A DNA stretch of 64,000 nucleotides from Trochalopteron elliotii (Eukaryota; Chordata; Aves; Passeriformes; Leiothrichidae). The DNA lies in NCBI GenBank assembly GCA_024734555.1, contig JANPWX010000151.1:356567-420566 (forward strand). Reading direction: 5' to 3'. Of the stretch, positions 25,752 through 39,400 are shown in pieces. Each line of letters begins with the position of its first letter. Position 1 is the first letter of the stretch. Below the pieces are notes generated by a model that was given only the letters and a program-made list of their open reading frames with translations, was not told where the DNA came from and did no database searches. The position numbers and the translations under genes were made by a program.

Positions 25752-26134
25752 TGTTGGAACTCTGGAAACTTAGATTTCAAGGTTTTAGTATACAGTAATG
25801 TATATGGGGCAGTATGGAGGATTTAAGGTGTTGTCTAAGTCCTTCTTCTTCACCTTCTTCTTGGTTTTGGATGTTTTTTCTAATTGGGTGAAAAAGGTCC
25901 ACATTGTGGACCTTGGGTGGTCATTATTGGGTTAGAAGTATAAATAATATAGGTGTCATCTCATTATTGGGCAATTAGCACTTAAAAGACCTTGGAAAGA
26001 GTTAGAGACAGCTCCATTTTCTACCTTGCTAGTTAGAGCTCACAGCTCGTGAGGCTGTGCTATAGATAAGAATTAATAAACACTGAGTCCAAACATGATA
26101 CTGCAACTCCTGTATGTTAATCTGGGCTCTAACA
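25752..26134 (+). mobile_element. Solo LTR, ERVK-like family A, short U3 form
   Basis: The 383-bp element starts TGTTGGAACTCTGG and ends GGGCTCTAACA, giving imperfect inverted termini (TGTT...AACA). A TATA box TATAAATAA lies at 25939-25947 and an AATAAA signal at 26075-26080, in the order and spacing of an LTR U3-R region. Its reverse complement aligns along its length with the three - strand copies at 32760, 42819 and 56787, except that it lacks about 180 bp of U3 just after the first 14 bases. No gag, pol or env is attached. Flanks GGAGAA and GAAAGA do not form a clean duplication, so insertion boundaries may have decayed. It is in the sense direction of RERG. Confidence 0.8.
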
Positions 26135-29100
26135 GAAAGAAGATAAAAAAACCCACAGGAGAAGACACCATGCTCTAAACATGCATCACACTTCACAATC
26201 CAAGCCTGTTAAAAGAGTAAATGCCAGCAAAACTGAGTGTGGAACTATTTGGGGGAGTCTGTTAGCAATACAAATAATTTTGACATGTGCAGCAGCCTGC
26301 TTCCAGCTACTGAAATTGAGAATAATATACCTGAGTGGTCAGCCAGAGGCCAGAGTGCATTCCTACATCCCGAGAAAATCAGCAAGCCCTGAAGTTACTC
26401 TGGTGCTGAAATACAGTTTTTAAAGCTGTGGTTTAATTATTCACTCCTGATGAGGAAATTTGTTTGTCTAAGCATAAATTTTCAAAATTTCAAGCCATGA
26501 TCTATAAATAAAAGCTTTCCTTTCATGATTTACAGCTACATTTGATACTGGCCTTGCTAATGATGTGATGTTTATGTCTGTGTAATTTAGGAGTTATCCA
26601 GTGAAAGCACAATATTTCAGCTCTTAATAGCTGAAGGAGAGTTTATTGGGAGAGTTTATCAAACTGTACACTTCATCAGAGTAAAGAGGAATCTCTTTGT
26701 AACTCTACACAAGTTGTGTCAGGACTGGGCACTACCAGCCTATTGTGCAGTATTGCCAGGGGGGGCTGCAGATTTGAGAAGTTTATATATCAAAAAGTTG
26801 CCAGTATTCAGCTTCAGTTTTCCATAAATCTTCATGGTTTCATTCCTGTTTTTTTTCCTTTGTGCAGATGGGAATGGTGGAACATTTCCAAGATGGAGAT
26901 GAAGTAGTCTTCCCATCACTTTTTTTTTTAATTAGTTTTGGTATCTTGGTGTACAGCCTTGCACAAAGGGTCAACAAATGTCCTCTGCAGCGTTTTTGTC
27001 CTGTGTTATTACACCAGGAGTCGTGCTGAACTGAGGCCACAATTCTGCTCCACTGTATGCCAGCATATTTCACCTTTGGAAATGCTGAGGAAGGAGATGG
27101 CTCACAAATCTCAGCTTGTTTCTCCAAAACTGAAGAAATAAAAAAGGAACTGTTTTGCAGCTTTCTTCTTATAAAACTGCTCTCTTGTGTAAGAGATTTT
27201 GCTGTTGGAATGGTATCTCAAACTTTCACATAACTTGGTTAGGAAGGAACACAAAAACCTGTTTTGATTGTATTTCTCGAAGGTTTCAGAACATCCTAAA
27301 ATAGTTTGGAAGTCTTGCAGGAATACATTTTATAATGAGATTTGTGGGACTCTTTGCTTCTGCTTAAACTGGAGTGTAGAGGGAAAAAAAAACTCCACAA
27401 CAATGTTTAAGCAGAGTTTGCTAAGACTGCCATAGGTCTGATTTGAGATGGGAATATGGTTTTGTGCCATCTGTACTGTCATGGTCCATATTAGTGAGAA
27501 AGTATCTTAAATGTGCTTTGTGTTTACTCTTCTAATCTCACATTAGCTTACTGTAGTCCACCATTTTTTACACTGTAATTCTGCCTCTGAGAAATTGGGA
27601 GCTTCAAATTTAATTACACAAGAAACACAACTCGAATTGACAAGGGAAAAGCAATAAGGGGAGATACTTCTGGAAAAGTGTGAACTGTCACCAAAAAAAA
27701 AAAGTGGAATGAAAAAATATGTGAATCCAAACATTTCATTTCACTGTTGTCTTTGTGATCCTGGTTTCCTAAGGAAATTTCATTTCCCCCCCCCATCATT
27801 CCATCTTGCTCTATTTAGCCACCTGTCTCTTATTTTAATTATTTGCTGACCAAACTGCATCCAAATTTAACAAACAGATGCAGTTACCTGGAGCATATTG
27901 TGTCCTGATAGTGCATGTAAAGCCCTAGCTGTAGAAACTGTTCATTTTAAGCTCTCTTTTTGAGATATCTGATCTTAATCTTGGGAGCCACATCTGAAAA
28001 AAACCCACCAAAACCCTGGGCTCCCTCAGTGTTGCTCCTCCCAGACTGAGATTTTTCCACAGTTCCACTTCAGTTCTCAGCACACTTGGCCAGGTTGTGT
28101 TTGGTGCTGTGCAAAGACAGACCAAGGGCAAAGTTTATCATGAGTGGTCCCACAGGGCAGAATAATGCCTAGAAAATAGCTCTAGAGTAAAATACATCTA
28201 GACATATGAACTGGTGTTTCTTGCCATTCCCACTTTGATTCATATTTGTAATGCAAGAAGTGACAAAGAAATCCACTCAAAGGATGAGTCTAGGGGCAGT
28301 TCTTCATCACTTGTCATATTCCCAAAGTGAACCAAAGAGAGAATTAGAGGACTTCACTCGAAATGACTCTCAAGTGCTGAATTCAGCTGCAGCTCCAGCC
28401 CTGAATTTCTGTGCAGATGCCTCTGTTGCAGAACTGTGGTTAATTATTCATGGCCCGTGAGCTGGGATGAAAACAGACCTGGAGATGCAAAAGTAATTTT
28501 ATGCTTGTAAGTCAAATTCACCAGCACTGAGTAAGCAGGTGCAGCCTCAGCAGTTTGAGAGAAATAAGTTCTCCAGTAAAACCAGGCCAGTGTTCAGGGT
28601 GCAGGTGGCAGGAGGTTTTGGAGGAAATGGATGTGGCTGGTTTGCTTTCCATAGCAGTTCTAATGTAGTGTGCAGATAAATGCTGTGTATTTACTACAAC
28701 TTTTGCTTTACTACAGCTGCTCTTCTTTCTGGAGATGAGTGCTTGCAGGCCATGGTAACAGATGCTGTACAGACGCTGTGTTTCACTGGTTCTTAAAATG
28801 CTGTATGTGCTAATAGCTAAATGCTGAAGTTCCCTGTATCCTGTTAGGTGAATGCCATCACACAATATCAAGCTGCTGAGGAAACACTAGAGTCCTTTCT
28901 GCAGCAGAAATGAAATATTTAGCCCCTAAATCCCTGTGGGGCACAGCAGGAGCACAAAGGGATGTGGAGCTCTGCTCTCAGTGTGGTTCTGCACTGGCTC
29001 AGCATTTGGCACAATCACCACTGGGAGCAAGTTGTTTCACTTTCTCCTAAAACATATCCAGCTTAGGGGGAAAGTGTGGATCCTTTTTCACAGCACCAAG

Positions 29101-32100
29101 TAGCTGTGACTTTTCTGGACAGAAAATGATGGGCTCCTGCAGCCACCCCAGCTTCTGGAGTGGAGGCTGGCAGGATGGATGTGCCTGAGTGTGCCAGGAA
29201 TAATAACACAGCTCCTGTCTCCTGCAAGGGTGGCCATCTGTCCTGCTCTGCCTTGGAGCTGCACTGTGATCTTTGGCAACCTCCTGCTTCCAGCCTTCTC
29301 CTTTATGGGATGGGGGTTTGCAGTGTTCCCTCCACCTCCCAGGCCTGCTTCAAAGCTCTAAGACACAGGATGCTAGAGAGGTCTAAAAATACCATGGCTG
29401 CTGAAATCTGGAGAGCATTTGGATCAGAAAAACAGCCAGTGAGAGGCATCTGGGATCTATCCCAGATCCAGCAAGGTGCATTCATTTCCAGCTAGACTTT
29501 GTCACCTGGGTGGCAGTGAATCAATGAGAGGAGAACTTCTATTTCACATGTGCTCTAGCAGGACACTGCATTATTGTCTGTAATACAAGTAGGTGCTGGG
29601 TAATATTCCAAATAGCACTGCTTTGTACTCCTGTGCCTCTGGCAATGGTGTTAAGTGCATAAATATTGCAGTTCTGCATTGAAAGGTGATTCTGCTGAAG
29701 AGAAAATTTAGATGGTTTGAATTTTGGTAATGTTCTGACTAGAAACATGTTTTAAAATCCTCTATAAAAAGAAAAAGACATGGGGCTAAGGCTCAGAAGC
29801 AGACATTTTGGCTCTCCTCCCCAGAGACAGGGCAATGCCAAGAGCCCTAAGAATCCCAGCCTTTGGGCTGACTGATCCCAAAGCTTCCTGGGTTGTGAAG
29901 AAAAACTGTCAAAACCAAACCATCTCTTCAAAACGTTTCAACTTTGACGAATAAGCAAATGCTAATAGAAAAATAATTTTAAAAAAGTAAAAACCCCAAA
30001 CCCCAAACCAAACCCTCCTGGAATTTTTCTCAACCATGCTAGTAAACATTGAAGTGCAGTGGCTGCAGCTAAGCAAACAGGAAAAATCCTGCCCTGCTTT
30101 CTAACTGTGCAATCTGGCAGTGGCAAAATAAAGACTAGTTTAAAGGTGTGTTGGACCACAGCAACCAAGAGAATTCTGGATTTCTAAACAACACCATGCA
30201 CATAAAAATAGTGCCTTTCTATGAGTTAAACCCTATTTTGCCATGCAGGTGATGTTGTGGTGAAGGCATCCAGGTCAGCAAACTGGAACCTGCTGTTGGC
30301 CAAGACAAATAAATAATGACTTAAGGAAAAACACACCTCTTTTCCCTCCTTTTGATTGGCAAAACCATCCCTGGTATTCCAGTGCCTCCCTAATTGACAA
30401 AATTAGCCCTGGGGATAATTGTGGCTGTCGTGGAGGGTTCTGAGTGTTGCACCTCTATCCATGAGGAGTCATTCCAGCCCCATTTCTGGAATACCATCAC
30501 ATTTTGGGAGTTCTCATGGTAGTGATACTGCCTGGAAGGGGTGTGGGCAAAACCAGAAATGTCTTCCCCACCCACCCTTGGTGTTCAGTGTGATGGAAAT
30601 CACTGTTCCCTTTTTCTGGGAACATCCTGGCAGGCTGTGGAGAAGGCAGCTCCGCTGGGCACTGCACACCCTCCATCTATCCCTCCCTCCTTCCCTGCAG
30701 CACTGGGAGCACAAACTGTGGCCCTTTGGCCATTCTGCAGCCCATCAGCACAGCTCCACTCATGTCCCAAGTCACCTGCAGTGATTCACTTTCCTCTGTG
30801 GCTGTAAAACACCCATGTGTGCCACCTCAGCCCACTCCTTGGGCATTCTGCAGCCAAATCACCATCCAGGTCTGCAGGGATTAACAGCATTGTTTTGCTC
30901 TGTCTGCCTAATCTGTATTTCTCCTCTTCCCATTTCGTTATTTGCTTTGGGATTCGTGTTTGAAGAGCAATGACTCACTCTACTTGTGCTCCTACTGCTT
31001 AAAATTAAAATAGGAAAGCTTCTCCCTCTACACCCTCCACCTCTCAAGTTTCTGATATGATGCCTTCTGAAGCCATACAACACCTTATAAATGTTTCACC
31101 AGAAGGGAGCTGACAGAGAATTCCCATCTGTCACAGCCTGGTTGGAAACATTTTTAAAAATTAAAATATTGTAGGGAGGGAGGGAGTGGACAAGGAGCTG
31201 CCTATGTGACTGGGAGAAGGAGAGAGAACAGAAAACTGTGAGGTATTTCTGCCTTGGGTTTGAGCATCCAGACCCACCTTGAAACTTGCTTCAGCTGCTT
31301 TTACAGAGGAGGAGCAACCACCACTCTACCTGCACTGTTGGTGGTTAGCACATCTGTGACTGTGGCCTTTGCCTTCTTGCTCTGGACCCTTAAAAACTGA
31401 GACACTTTTGTTAGAAGTAGAAGAGATGGTGCCTAACAATTGCCAGAGCTTGAGTAGGAACGCTTGAAAATTAGCTCTGCCTACATTCTCAGAGTGGGGG
31501 GAGGATTCTGTGTCTGAGCAGTCAGGTTTTTGTACATTCTCTCCTTCCAGCCAAGCTGCTGTGCCACCAAAACCATGGCTGTGGTGGGTTCTCAGCCTCA
31601 GGTGTGGCTGCTCCATGTGAAGCAGTAAGTTCAGATCTCACCAAGCCAGCACTCAGAAAATGCTCACTGAAGAAGGAGAAGCAGAACAGCTGAGCTGTGT
31701 GTGTGCTTAGAGTAATTAACCTTTTCTGCTGGCAAGGCTTTGTGGCTGTGCCTCTGCTGCCACACAAAATGAAGACTGGTTCTCAGCCCTGAGCTCTCCT
31801 CAGAGCTAACTCCACTTGAGCCCAGTTTGTCTGAGACAGCTGCTTAGTATAGTCCAAAACAAAGATGGGGCAACCTGATGAGTGAACAGTGTGAATGACT
31901 GAGGCTATTTCCCACTCTTGCTCTCTTCCCCCGAGTCATTCAGCATATATTCAAATATTCAGTGTATATTTGTGCTTACCAAATGCACAAATTTGGCTTC
32001 TGACCTGTGGGCTTCTTTCTTTCTGGGGCTGTCCTGAGCAGGAGCCACCTTGCAATCACTTTGTGGGCTCACAGAATTGCTGTGGATGAACCTACATCAT

Positions 32101-32151
32101 GTTGTGTTCAAGCTGTAAGCCAGAGACAGTAAAAGATAGCAATTAGTGCAG
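26135..32151. other. Intronic DNA, nothing firm recognised
   Basis: No gene was recognised. A C/A-rich word cluster (CCCCAAACCCC type) lies at about 29990-30018. Homopolymer runs occur near 26930, 27386 and 27787. Open frames around 29160-29495 and 30419-30807 have no recognisable content. Confidence 0.55.
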
Positions 32152-32241
32152 GAAAAAACCACCAAAACCCACAAAAAAGCCCCCAAAAATAAAAAACAAC
32201 CCAACAAAAAAACCGAAAAAAACCCCACAAACACCAAAAAA
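32152..32241. repeat. A/C-rich low-complexity tract
   Basis: This is ninety bases made almost only of A and C, with runs of A broken by CC to CCCCC. The opposite strand gives a spurious Phe/Trp/Gly-rich reading frame. Confidence 0.85.
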
Positions 32242-32759
32242 TGGCAAGCCACCTTTTTTTCCTTTGTAGGACTGCTTTAATTCTGGGATGCAAGCACAGC
32301 AAGTACATCCGTATTTCTCACTTCCACCGAGTAGGAGGAGGACAAAGTGTTATTTTGTGGCTTTCCAGGAACTTGCCTCACTCTGCCTCATCCCCTGTGC
32401 CTCACGCAGCAGCTCTGTCATCCCTCAGGATGCTGCTGAGCTCGTGTTTTAGCCCGTGCCCACGTCACAGCCCGTGACACACAGCTCTCCCTGGAGCTGT
32501 CACTGCATCCCAGCCCTGAGGACAGAAGGGACAGGGATGGGTGGTTTGACAGCCTGAATCCTGATCTCATTTCCACCTGCTGCACAAATGTTCCACTGCT
32601 CTGGGCCCTCACCCCAGCTGTCAGTTTTGTCTCCTGCAAAGTTGTGAGAACATTACAATAGAGATCCAGGCTTTCAGAGGAGCTCAGCCTCCCACTCTGA
32701 CAGCCAGACTTCATGAGGAAATCACCTCCGCTTTAGGCACCAAAATGTTCATAGGTAGA

Positions 32760-33347
32760 TCTTGCTTTTTGTCTTCTTTTTCCTGCCTTAATCCCTGGTT
32801 GGGATTAAATGCTTGAGATGGTATTTTGTGTTTGGACTCAGATGTTTATTTATTCTTATCTATGTTACAGTCTCACAAACCCTGAGTGCTACAATACCTC
32901 CAGCTAACAAATTAAAAATGGAGCCCTATCTCTCTCTCTACAAGGCCTTTTAAGGATAAACTGTCCAATTAAGAGATGACACCTAAATTATTTGTACTTT
33001 TAGCCCAATAACCAACCACCCATGGCCCACAATGCAGATTTTTCTATCCAGTTACAAAATACCACCCAAACCCATGAAGAAGTTGAAAAAGAAGGACTTA
33101 GCCTAATCCTTAAAACTTCCATCTTGCTTTATATATATATATATATATCACTATATTCTAAAACCTAAAACTCAAAGTTTTCCACCCTGTGATATCACTT
33201 CTATTCCAACTCCACACCCACAATCCCAGTGCTGTCACTCAATTTTGGAAGCCTTTTCCACAACCTCAGGTCAATGCAGTGTTTGCTTGGGGGTCAGTGC
33301 CTGTCAGCACAGAAAGTCTGAAATTCTCAGTGCCCAGAGTTCCAACA
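32760..33347 (-). mobile_element. Solo LTR, ERVK-like family A, long U3 form, copy 1
   Basis: The 588-bp element is flanked by a perfect 6-bp target-site duplication GGTAGA (32754-32759 and 33348-33353). Read on the - strand it begins TGTTGGAACTCTGGG and carries an AATAAA signal in the R-like part (TTTATT words near 32848 on the + strand). It aligns end to end with the copy at 56787-57363. It contains a (TA)n run at 33130-33148 that is longer than in the sister copies. No internal retroviral genes are attached, so it is a solo LTR left by recombination between LTRs. A 6-bp duplication is typical of ERVK (class II) elements. Confidence 0.88.
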
Positions 33348-35956
33348 GGTAGAGAAGAATTTTAGCACACTGAGTCCTCAACTCCTCACACAATCTGGGC
33401 AGCAGACACTGCTGCTAGGGTTGATGGAAACTTTGAAAAATTTGCACCTTCTTTAAGAAGCTGAAAGAGAATTCAGTATTTCAGAAAATCTGGCTCCAAT
33501 TTAGGTGTTGAGCACTCGAAAATTTGAGTCTGAGCTCTCTGAAAAACCTGGCATCTAACAAAGGAGTGCTGTGAGGACGGATTAATTAATGTGACATCCT
33601 GGGGTAACAGTGTTGACAGGCCTGCTAAACTTTGTAAAGAAGTGAGGAAGAGTTGCATGTGTTGAAATTTCAGGGAAAATACCTAGTAGGTGAGAAATTA
33701 TGACCTACTGTGGATCTGCCACTACATAAGGAAAAGCACAGTAAGTTCTCCCAAAGCTGAATTCTGCCACTGGCAGCATGAATACTGTTGCCAGTGACAG
33801 ATATGATACTACTGGCACACAATTTTAGAAGCTTTAAAACATTAAAGTACAGGCTTTCAGTGAAGTGGAGAAACACAGTCTATCTTTAACCCCGGCTTCC
33901 CAGCCAAGCAGTGCAAAGAATGTTTGAAAGCTGTTGCCGTGTTGCCATTAGTTTCAGCCAGAAAATTTGTTGTCAGGTGGACTTAAATTTTCCAGATGAC
34001 AGTAATATCCCTGCAGGAAATGAGGAGGAGATGAAGCAATGTCTTTGAGACTGCCGAGGGACGAGTTTTGTAAAGGAATTATGTAAATTATTCTAATTGT
34101 GTGTTTTCCTTTCTAACTGTCTGAATGGAAAACAAAGTGCATCTGGGAGATGCCTGTTGTTCTGCACGTTCAGTGGTGTAACACCTGCTTTGTGAAAAGT
34201 GTTTCTGGCTGTCAAGGGACCTCACTGCTCCTCCCAGGGACAACCAGATAACTCTGGTTTGGAGGAGGAATATAAAGGGTCTGTTTTCTGCTGTAGTTCT
34301 TTCATTTCTCGTAGCTTCTCAAACTACTGACAGCTTCTCAAACTGGAGAGCAAGGCTGCATCTGGCACATCCCCACTGTGTGGGGCACCCACACCTTCAG
34401 CAGGTGAACAACATTTATCTCACAGCTCCCTGTTCCAGGGACCTTCCCTCTCAGTTCCGTAGTGAGCTCAGCAGCCACAAAGACAGATTTCTAATGAGTT
34501 CAACAGGGCTGCTCCACTTCCAGTCAGCAGAGAGAGCAGCCAAGTAAATAATCTTTTTGCAGATGCACTGGTTATTTGTTCACACATGGATAGCACAGTA
34601 TTCCAAGGGCAGTGGAATCGCCCAAGCAGGTTTGGTATTTTTGCCCTTTTTTAGCTGTCTTGCCTCTCTTCTCAACATTTCTTTCATAGGATTTCTTTTT
34701 TGCCCTTGGGATACTTAACTCTCCTGCTTCTGCCAATTAAAAAAATAAATTAAAAAAAAAAAAGAGAGGTGGGAAAATTAAATGATTTCTGGAATGTGTC
34801 AGCAACAAGTAGAATCTCTTGGGACCACCTTTGACACACAGGAACAATAAGTTTGAGAGAGGAAATTTGTTTCCCCACGACTGATGGTTTTCCTGGATTG
34901 GTTTACCCCACTCCCACCATGTTGAACTATTGAATGCTCAATTAGTGTTCCCCAAAGTGTCAAATGAATTGAGCCAACTCCAGAAATTCTTCACTGCAGT
35001 ATCATTTTTCAGGGCTCTGAGAAAAGGACCTACTGTTTCACTCAGTGCAGCAAACAAGTTCTCCCCTTCTCAACCCTGTGCTGTTTTGCTTTTTTTTAAA
35101 ACATGCTTCAAGGACACCTGCAAAAATAAACAGGAATGGCAAAGTTATTGCCTCCAGAATGTGAGGAGAACCTCAGCAACCTAGTTTATAAATAGATAGG
35201 CAGATGGATATAATGGCTATAGTATCCTGAAGTGTTTTGGTTTGGTTTTGTTTTGCTTTGGGCAGTTGCTATAATACCCTGTGTGGTTCTGACAACGGTA
35301 ATGGATTCTCAAAGTGCAGATGGCCAGCTCCATTTTGAACTACAGGCCAAAAATGATGCTGCCAAGCCCAAGGACTCAGAAATCATGACCTATATTTCAC
35401 CTCAAAGGAAGGGATTTCTTCACAAACTGATGGAACTGGCCTTGTAAACTTCAAAAAAATAAATATAAAGCATTGCTTGTATTTCATATTTATATTTTTG
35501 AGTCTTTGTAACGTGTTTGGTTACATTTTCAGCTCATCTTTATATCCAAGAGTCATAAATTTCTTGCTTAGCAATAAAAACAGGGACCACAGTGTGACTC
35601 CAAGTTTCAAAGCAAAAGCTTTCACTAGAATAGAAAAAAATAACAGAAGTTAGAAATTAACTTTTCAGGCTCAAGGGGGATCCAGGGATAACTGGTTCTG
35701 GTTCAGCCCAGTGCACATTCCCAGAAAGTTTCATCTCTGCTCGAATCACTCCTTAAGGTACTCAGTGTAATAGACTCTGCAAATCTTATTTGCATTAACT
35801 TTGTTAGGTTTGCTTATTACAGTCATCTTGACCCAGCCTTTGCTAGGGATGTTGGCCTCCTTTCTGTTGGCCAGGCTTGTTTCTGTGGTCAGAAGAAGCA
35901 GATAAATAAAAAGAAGATATAGCTACACTGGGTGCTGGACACAACTGAGTGCATCA
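33348..35956. other. Intronic DNA, nothing recognised
   Basis: No gene was recognised. A short A-rich run lies near 34740-34763. A stretch at 33930-34130 looks unusually complex and A/T-balanced but cannot be tested here. Confidence 0.55.
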
Positions 35957-36406
35957 TGCACCAAGATGCTCAGAAGAATGGAGGGCTGAGCTGGAACAGA
36001 GACTGGACAGAGCTGGAGAATAAAGCAGGGATTTATTGAAAGGCCTCCAGGATCCACCTTGGGCAGGACAGGGCCTGGCCAGGGCTACACCCAAGGTGGA
36101 CCCAAAATGGTCACAAAATGGACAAACAGTCACAAGGTCTCAGATTTTTATAAGTTTTGGTCCATTTGCATCTTGGGGTTTAATTGTCCAATTGCAGCTC
36201 CAGGCTGTGAGGTCCCATCCTGCTTGTCCCTCCCTCCAGCCCACCCTTGTTTGTGCTTTTGGGCTGAAAGTTGTCCTTGGTGTGCAGCAGGAAAAGGATT
36301 TGTTTTGTGTCCCTGCTGTGTGCAGAGCTGAGTGACACTGACTGTGAGCTCAGAGCTGCACCCCTGGGCAGCACAGAATGGGAAAATATGAAAGCTAAAA
36401 GTTAAG
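35957..36406 (-). mobile_element. Solo LTR, ERVK-like, second family
   Basis: A 450-bp block is bounded by a perfect 6-bp direct repeat GCATCA (35951-35956 and 36407-36412). On the - strand it has a TATA box TATAAAAA (+ strand 36145-36152) followed about 108 bp downstream by AATAAA (TTTATT at 36032-36037 on the + strand), and it ends ...GTGCA. The 5' terminus on the - strand reads CTTAAC rather than TG, so the first bases have probably changed. It is unrelated by eye to the family A copies. No internal retroviral sequence is attached. Confidence 0.75.
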
Positions 36407-39400
36407 GCATCAGTCCCCCCTGTCTCACCTCCTCCTGGAGCCCCTTACAGGACTCAGCATGGTTACCTGGAGCTTCAGCCCTTACAGACTGCAGACCTTA
36501 CTCTAACTTGGCTCCTTACCAAATGTTATGGAAGAAAACACTAAAAATACGCTTGAACAAGAGATAATGAGAGTCAAAAATAGAGCATTTTCAGGCACAG
36601 GGTGTGTACAACTCCAGAAGTTCTATCTTCATTTTAGTTTTCAGCTTTCTAAGAGTGCGAGAAAGTTCTGGGAGAGTGGGAGAGTGTTTTGACACGCACA
36701 CAAAGACTTGTTCCTTGGCAGAAAAAATGTCACTGGATTTGCTACTATATCAAGAGCTTTACTACACTGACCTCAGCACATACAGAGTGTTTCCTAAAGG
36801 AATATCTCTCTTCTGATTTCCCTCCTTTCTTATTTTCCTTTGGAAACTATGTGTTCAATAAATAAAACATTAGACAGGCTCCTAAGCAGAAACAAATTGA
36901 AGAGGAGAGTGGGTGAACAAAGAGGTGGTAAAAAAGGGAGGGCTGGCATTGAGGCAGCACAAAAATTTCTTCTATTTGAAATAATGTTCATAGCCTTTTC
37001 TCAGCCTATGTTGAGTTTAGCTAGAAGAAAGGTCATGTAAACCAGAGCATCTGAAACAATCAAGCATAAAATAGATCATTTCTCACAGCAAGGAAAGGAA
37101 GTTTCCATAAATAAGTCCCTAAGAAGCCTGAATTGCTATTAGGGCACGACAACAACCTGACTAAATTTGGACTGTAAATCCGGGGGCTTTAATTGAAGGC
37201 ATCACCCAAAATATTTACTTGAATTAATGGAAGAATCAATTATCATCTCCTTTTTCTCATGCTGCACTATCATCCTTGCAGAGTTTAAACAATGTTGAGG
37301 GTACTTGAACACATGCTGTTGAAGTTGAATTTGCCCTGAGCAGCCTAGACTGCAGCTATCCATAAAGGAAAAATTCTTGAAATGGAGATTTCAGCCTGTT
37401 CCTCATGTCTCCATGGAACTTGCCCTGCAGAAGCCACCAAGAAGAAGCCCAGACAGTGGAGACTCATGTTTTCCACACACTGGAGCTGCAGAGATTAAAG
37501 TCCCATTAGTAGCACCTCAGCTTTTGTGTGCTGGTGACAAAAGGAACTACCTGGTGAGAGGAATTGCATTCCCACACAAAATTTTAAACCTGATATATTA
37601 ATTTAATTTTGTTTCTCCTTTAGGTCTTCTTTATTGTTTCAGGACTTCTGGTGTGATTTATGCCCTGCTATTTGACTTTATTACACGAGATGCCACGATT
37701 TATGTTAATAGAGGGAAAATGCATTTAAAATGTCTCCCAATATATTTCCCTTGAAATACAGGAAGATTACAGCTGCTGCAATAAACCCATAATCTCTGAA
37801 CGCTAGAATGGAAATGTTTGACATTAACAGGCTGCTTTTAGAAATGAAATATCTGTAGCAAGGACATGGAGAACGTACAACTGACGTCTGGGTTGTGACT
37901 GCATTTGAACTTTGTGCTCTATTTGAGATTCAGAGGGGGGAAATGTTAACTTTTTACACATCCCTCAACACTTCTTGTTGTCAAACAGAACCAGAGGCAG
38001 CAGAATTCCTCGGCAGAGTCTGCTCCCATGTCAGTTTGGAGTTGGCAGGAGGCAAGGGGAATGTGAAATCTTGTGAGAAAGTCTGATTCTTCCTATTTTC
38101 CAGTCCCAGTGACTTCCATGGAAAAATGAATGCAAGGGAATGCAGGCAGAGATTCATATCTCAGCTGCAGCACAACGTTTAAAAATCTGGAATGGTATTA
38201 TGGGACAACTTTGGGAATAGCTGGGCTTGAGTCAGCCCTGAGTTTGTGACGTGCCCTGGTTAAATATGTGGCTGGGAGACCAGGAAAGGGGTAAACCCTC
38301 CTGCAGCCCTTAGTGCACAAAATCCCATCACTTTTAGGCTGCCTGCTCATGTTACTGTGAGGTAGCAATTGACAGTGAGGTGGTCTCTGACCATGTTCTC
38401 TGCTCTGCCACAGCACTTTTGGGCCAGCTGAGATTTTACTAGCTTACCTCACTGTAAATCTGTTGCAGTGGAGCAGAGACTAAGTCTAGGTTTAGAAAAT
38501 CTGGGCACGCTTGAAATTAAATTATTAGAGTGGAACTGTAGGTCTTACTACTGTTAGCAATCCTTTTGGTTTAGATAAGATGGAGCCCATTTTTTGTACC
38601 CATGGAACTCCTGCTGAACTCTGCTGGCATTGACAGGGCAGTGATTAATTGCTCAAAATAAATTACCATTGCCTGCTCTGAATTCCTTTTGCTCAGAATC
38701 AAGATTCTTTTGATACACATAGGGTTATTTAAATCATCCTTTGAAAAACCAACGTCAGAGGGTGGCTCTGAGCATGACCTCCACTTTGGGACTGGGGAGG
38801 CCTTGTCATAACAGACAAATTTATCTGCTGGGCAGGTTTTAATTTACATCCTAGGCATTAATTGCACAATGCATTGCACAACAAAAAAAATGGTATCTTT
38901 CCCTTGTCCTGGAATACTCCACCAGGAGGAAATCGACCTCAGAGGGGTTATATATAAGGAAGGAAAAATCACAGATACAATCCTGCCTATGTCAAGAGGA
39001 ACAAACAAAAACAAAATCCAAAACAACCCCCAACCTGCTTTAATAATATCAATAATTTCCTATTTTTTTTAAAATAAAGGAATCATTTTAGTGCTTAGCT
39101 TATGAATATATTCCATCCCAGAAACACAGCTATAAAAACTGGAGCACACCACAAACCAGCCCAATTAAAAGAACAGTCGTACATTCTTATCATAATTTCA
39201 CATTTCCATCCAGTTAAAATAGCAATTTTAGGCCAGCCTCTAGTTGAAACAAGGTCAGAGTGGTTTCAAAGAAATCAATAAAATCCATGTGCAGGTTTCT
39301 ATGTTACTGAAAGCAGCATTTGATCCATTAAGTATTAAATGAGCACACTTAAAATAGGAAATATCAGACTCCAAGTACATGCATCATCAGTTCAAATTAG

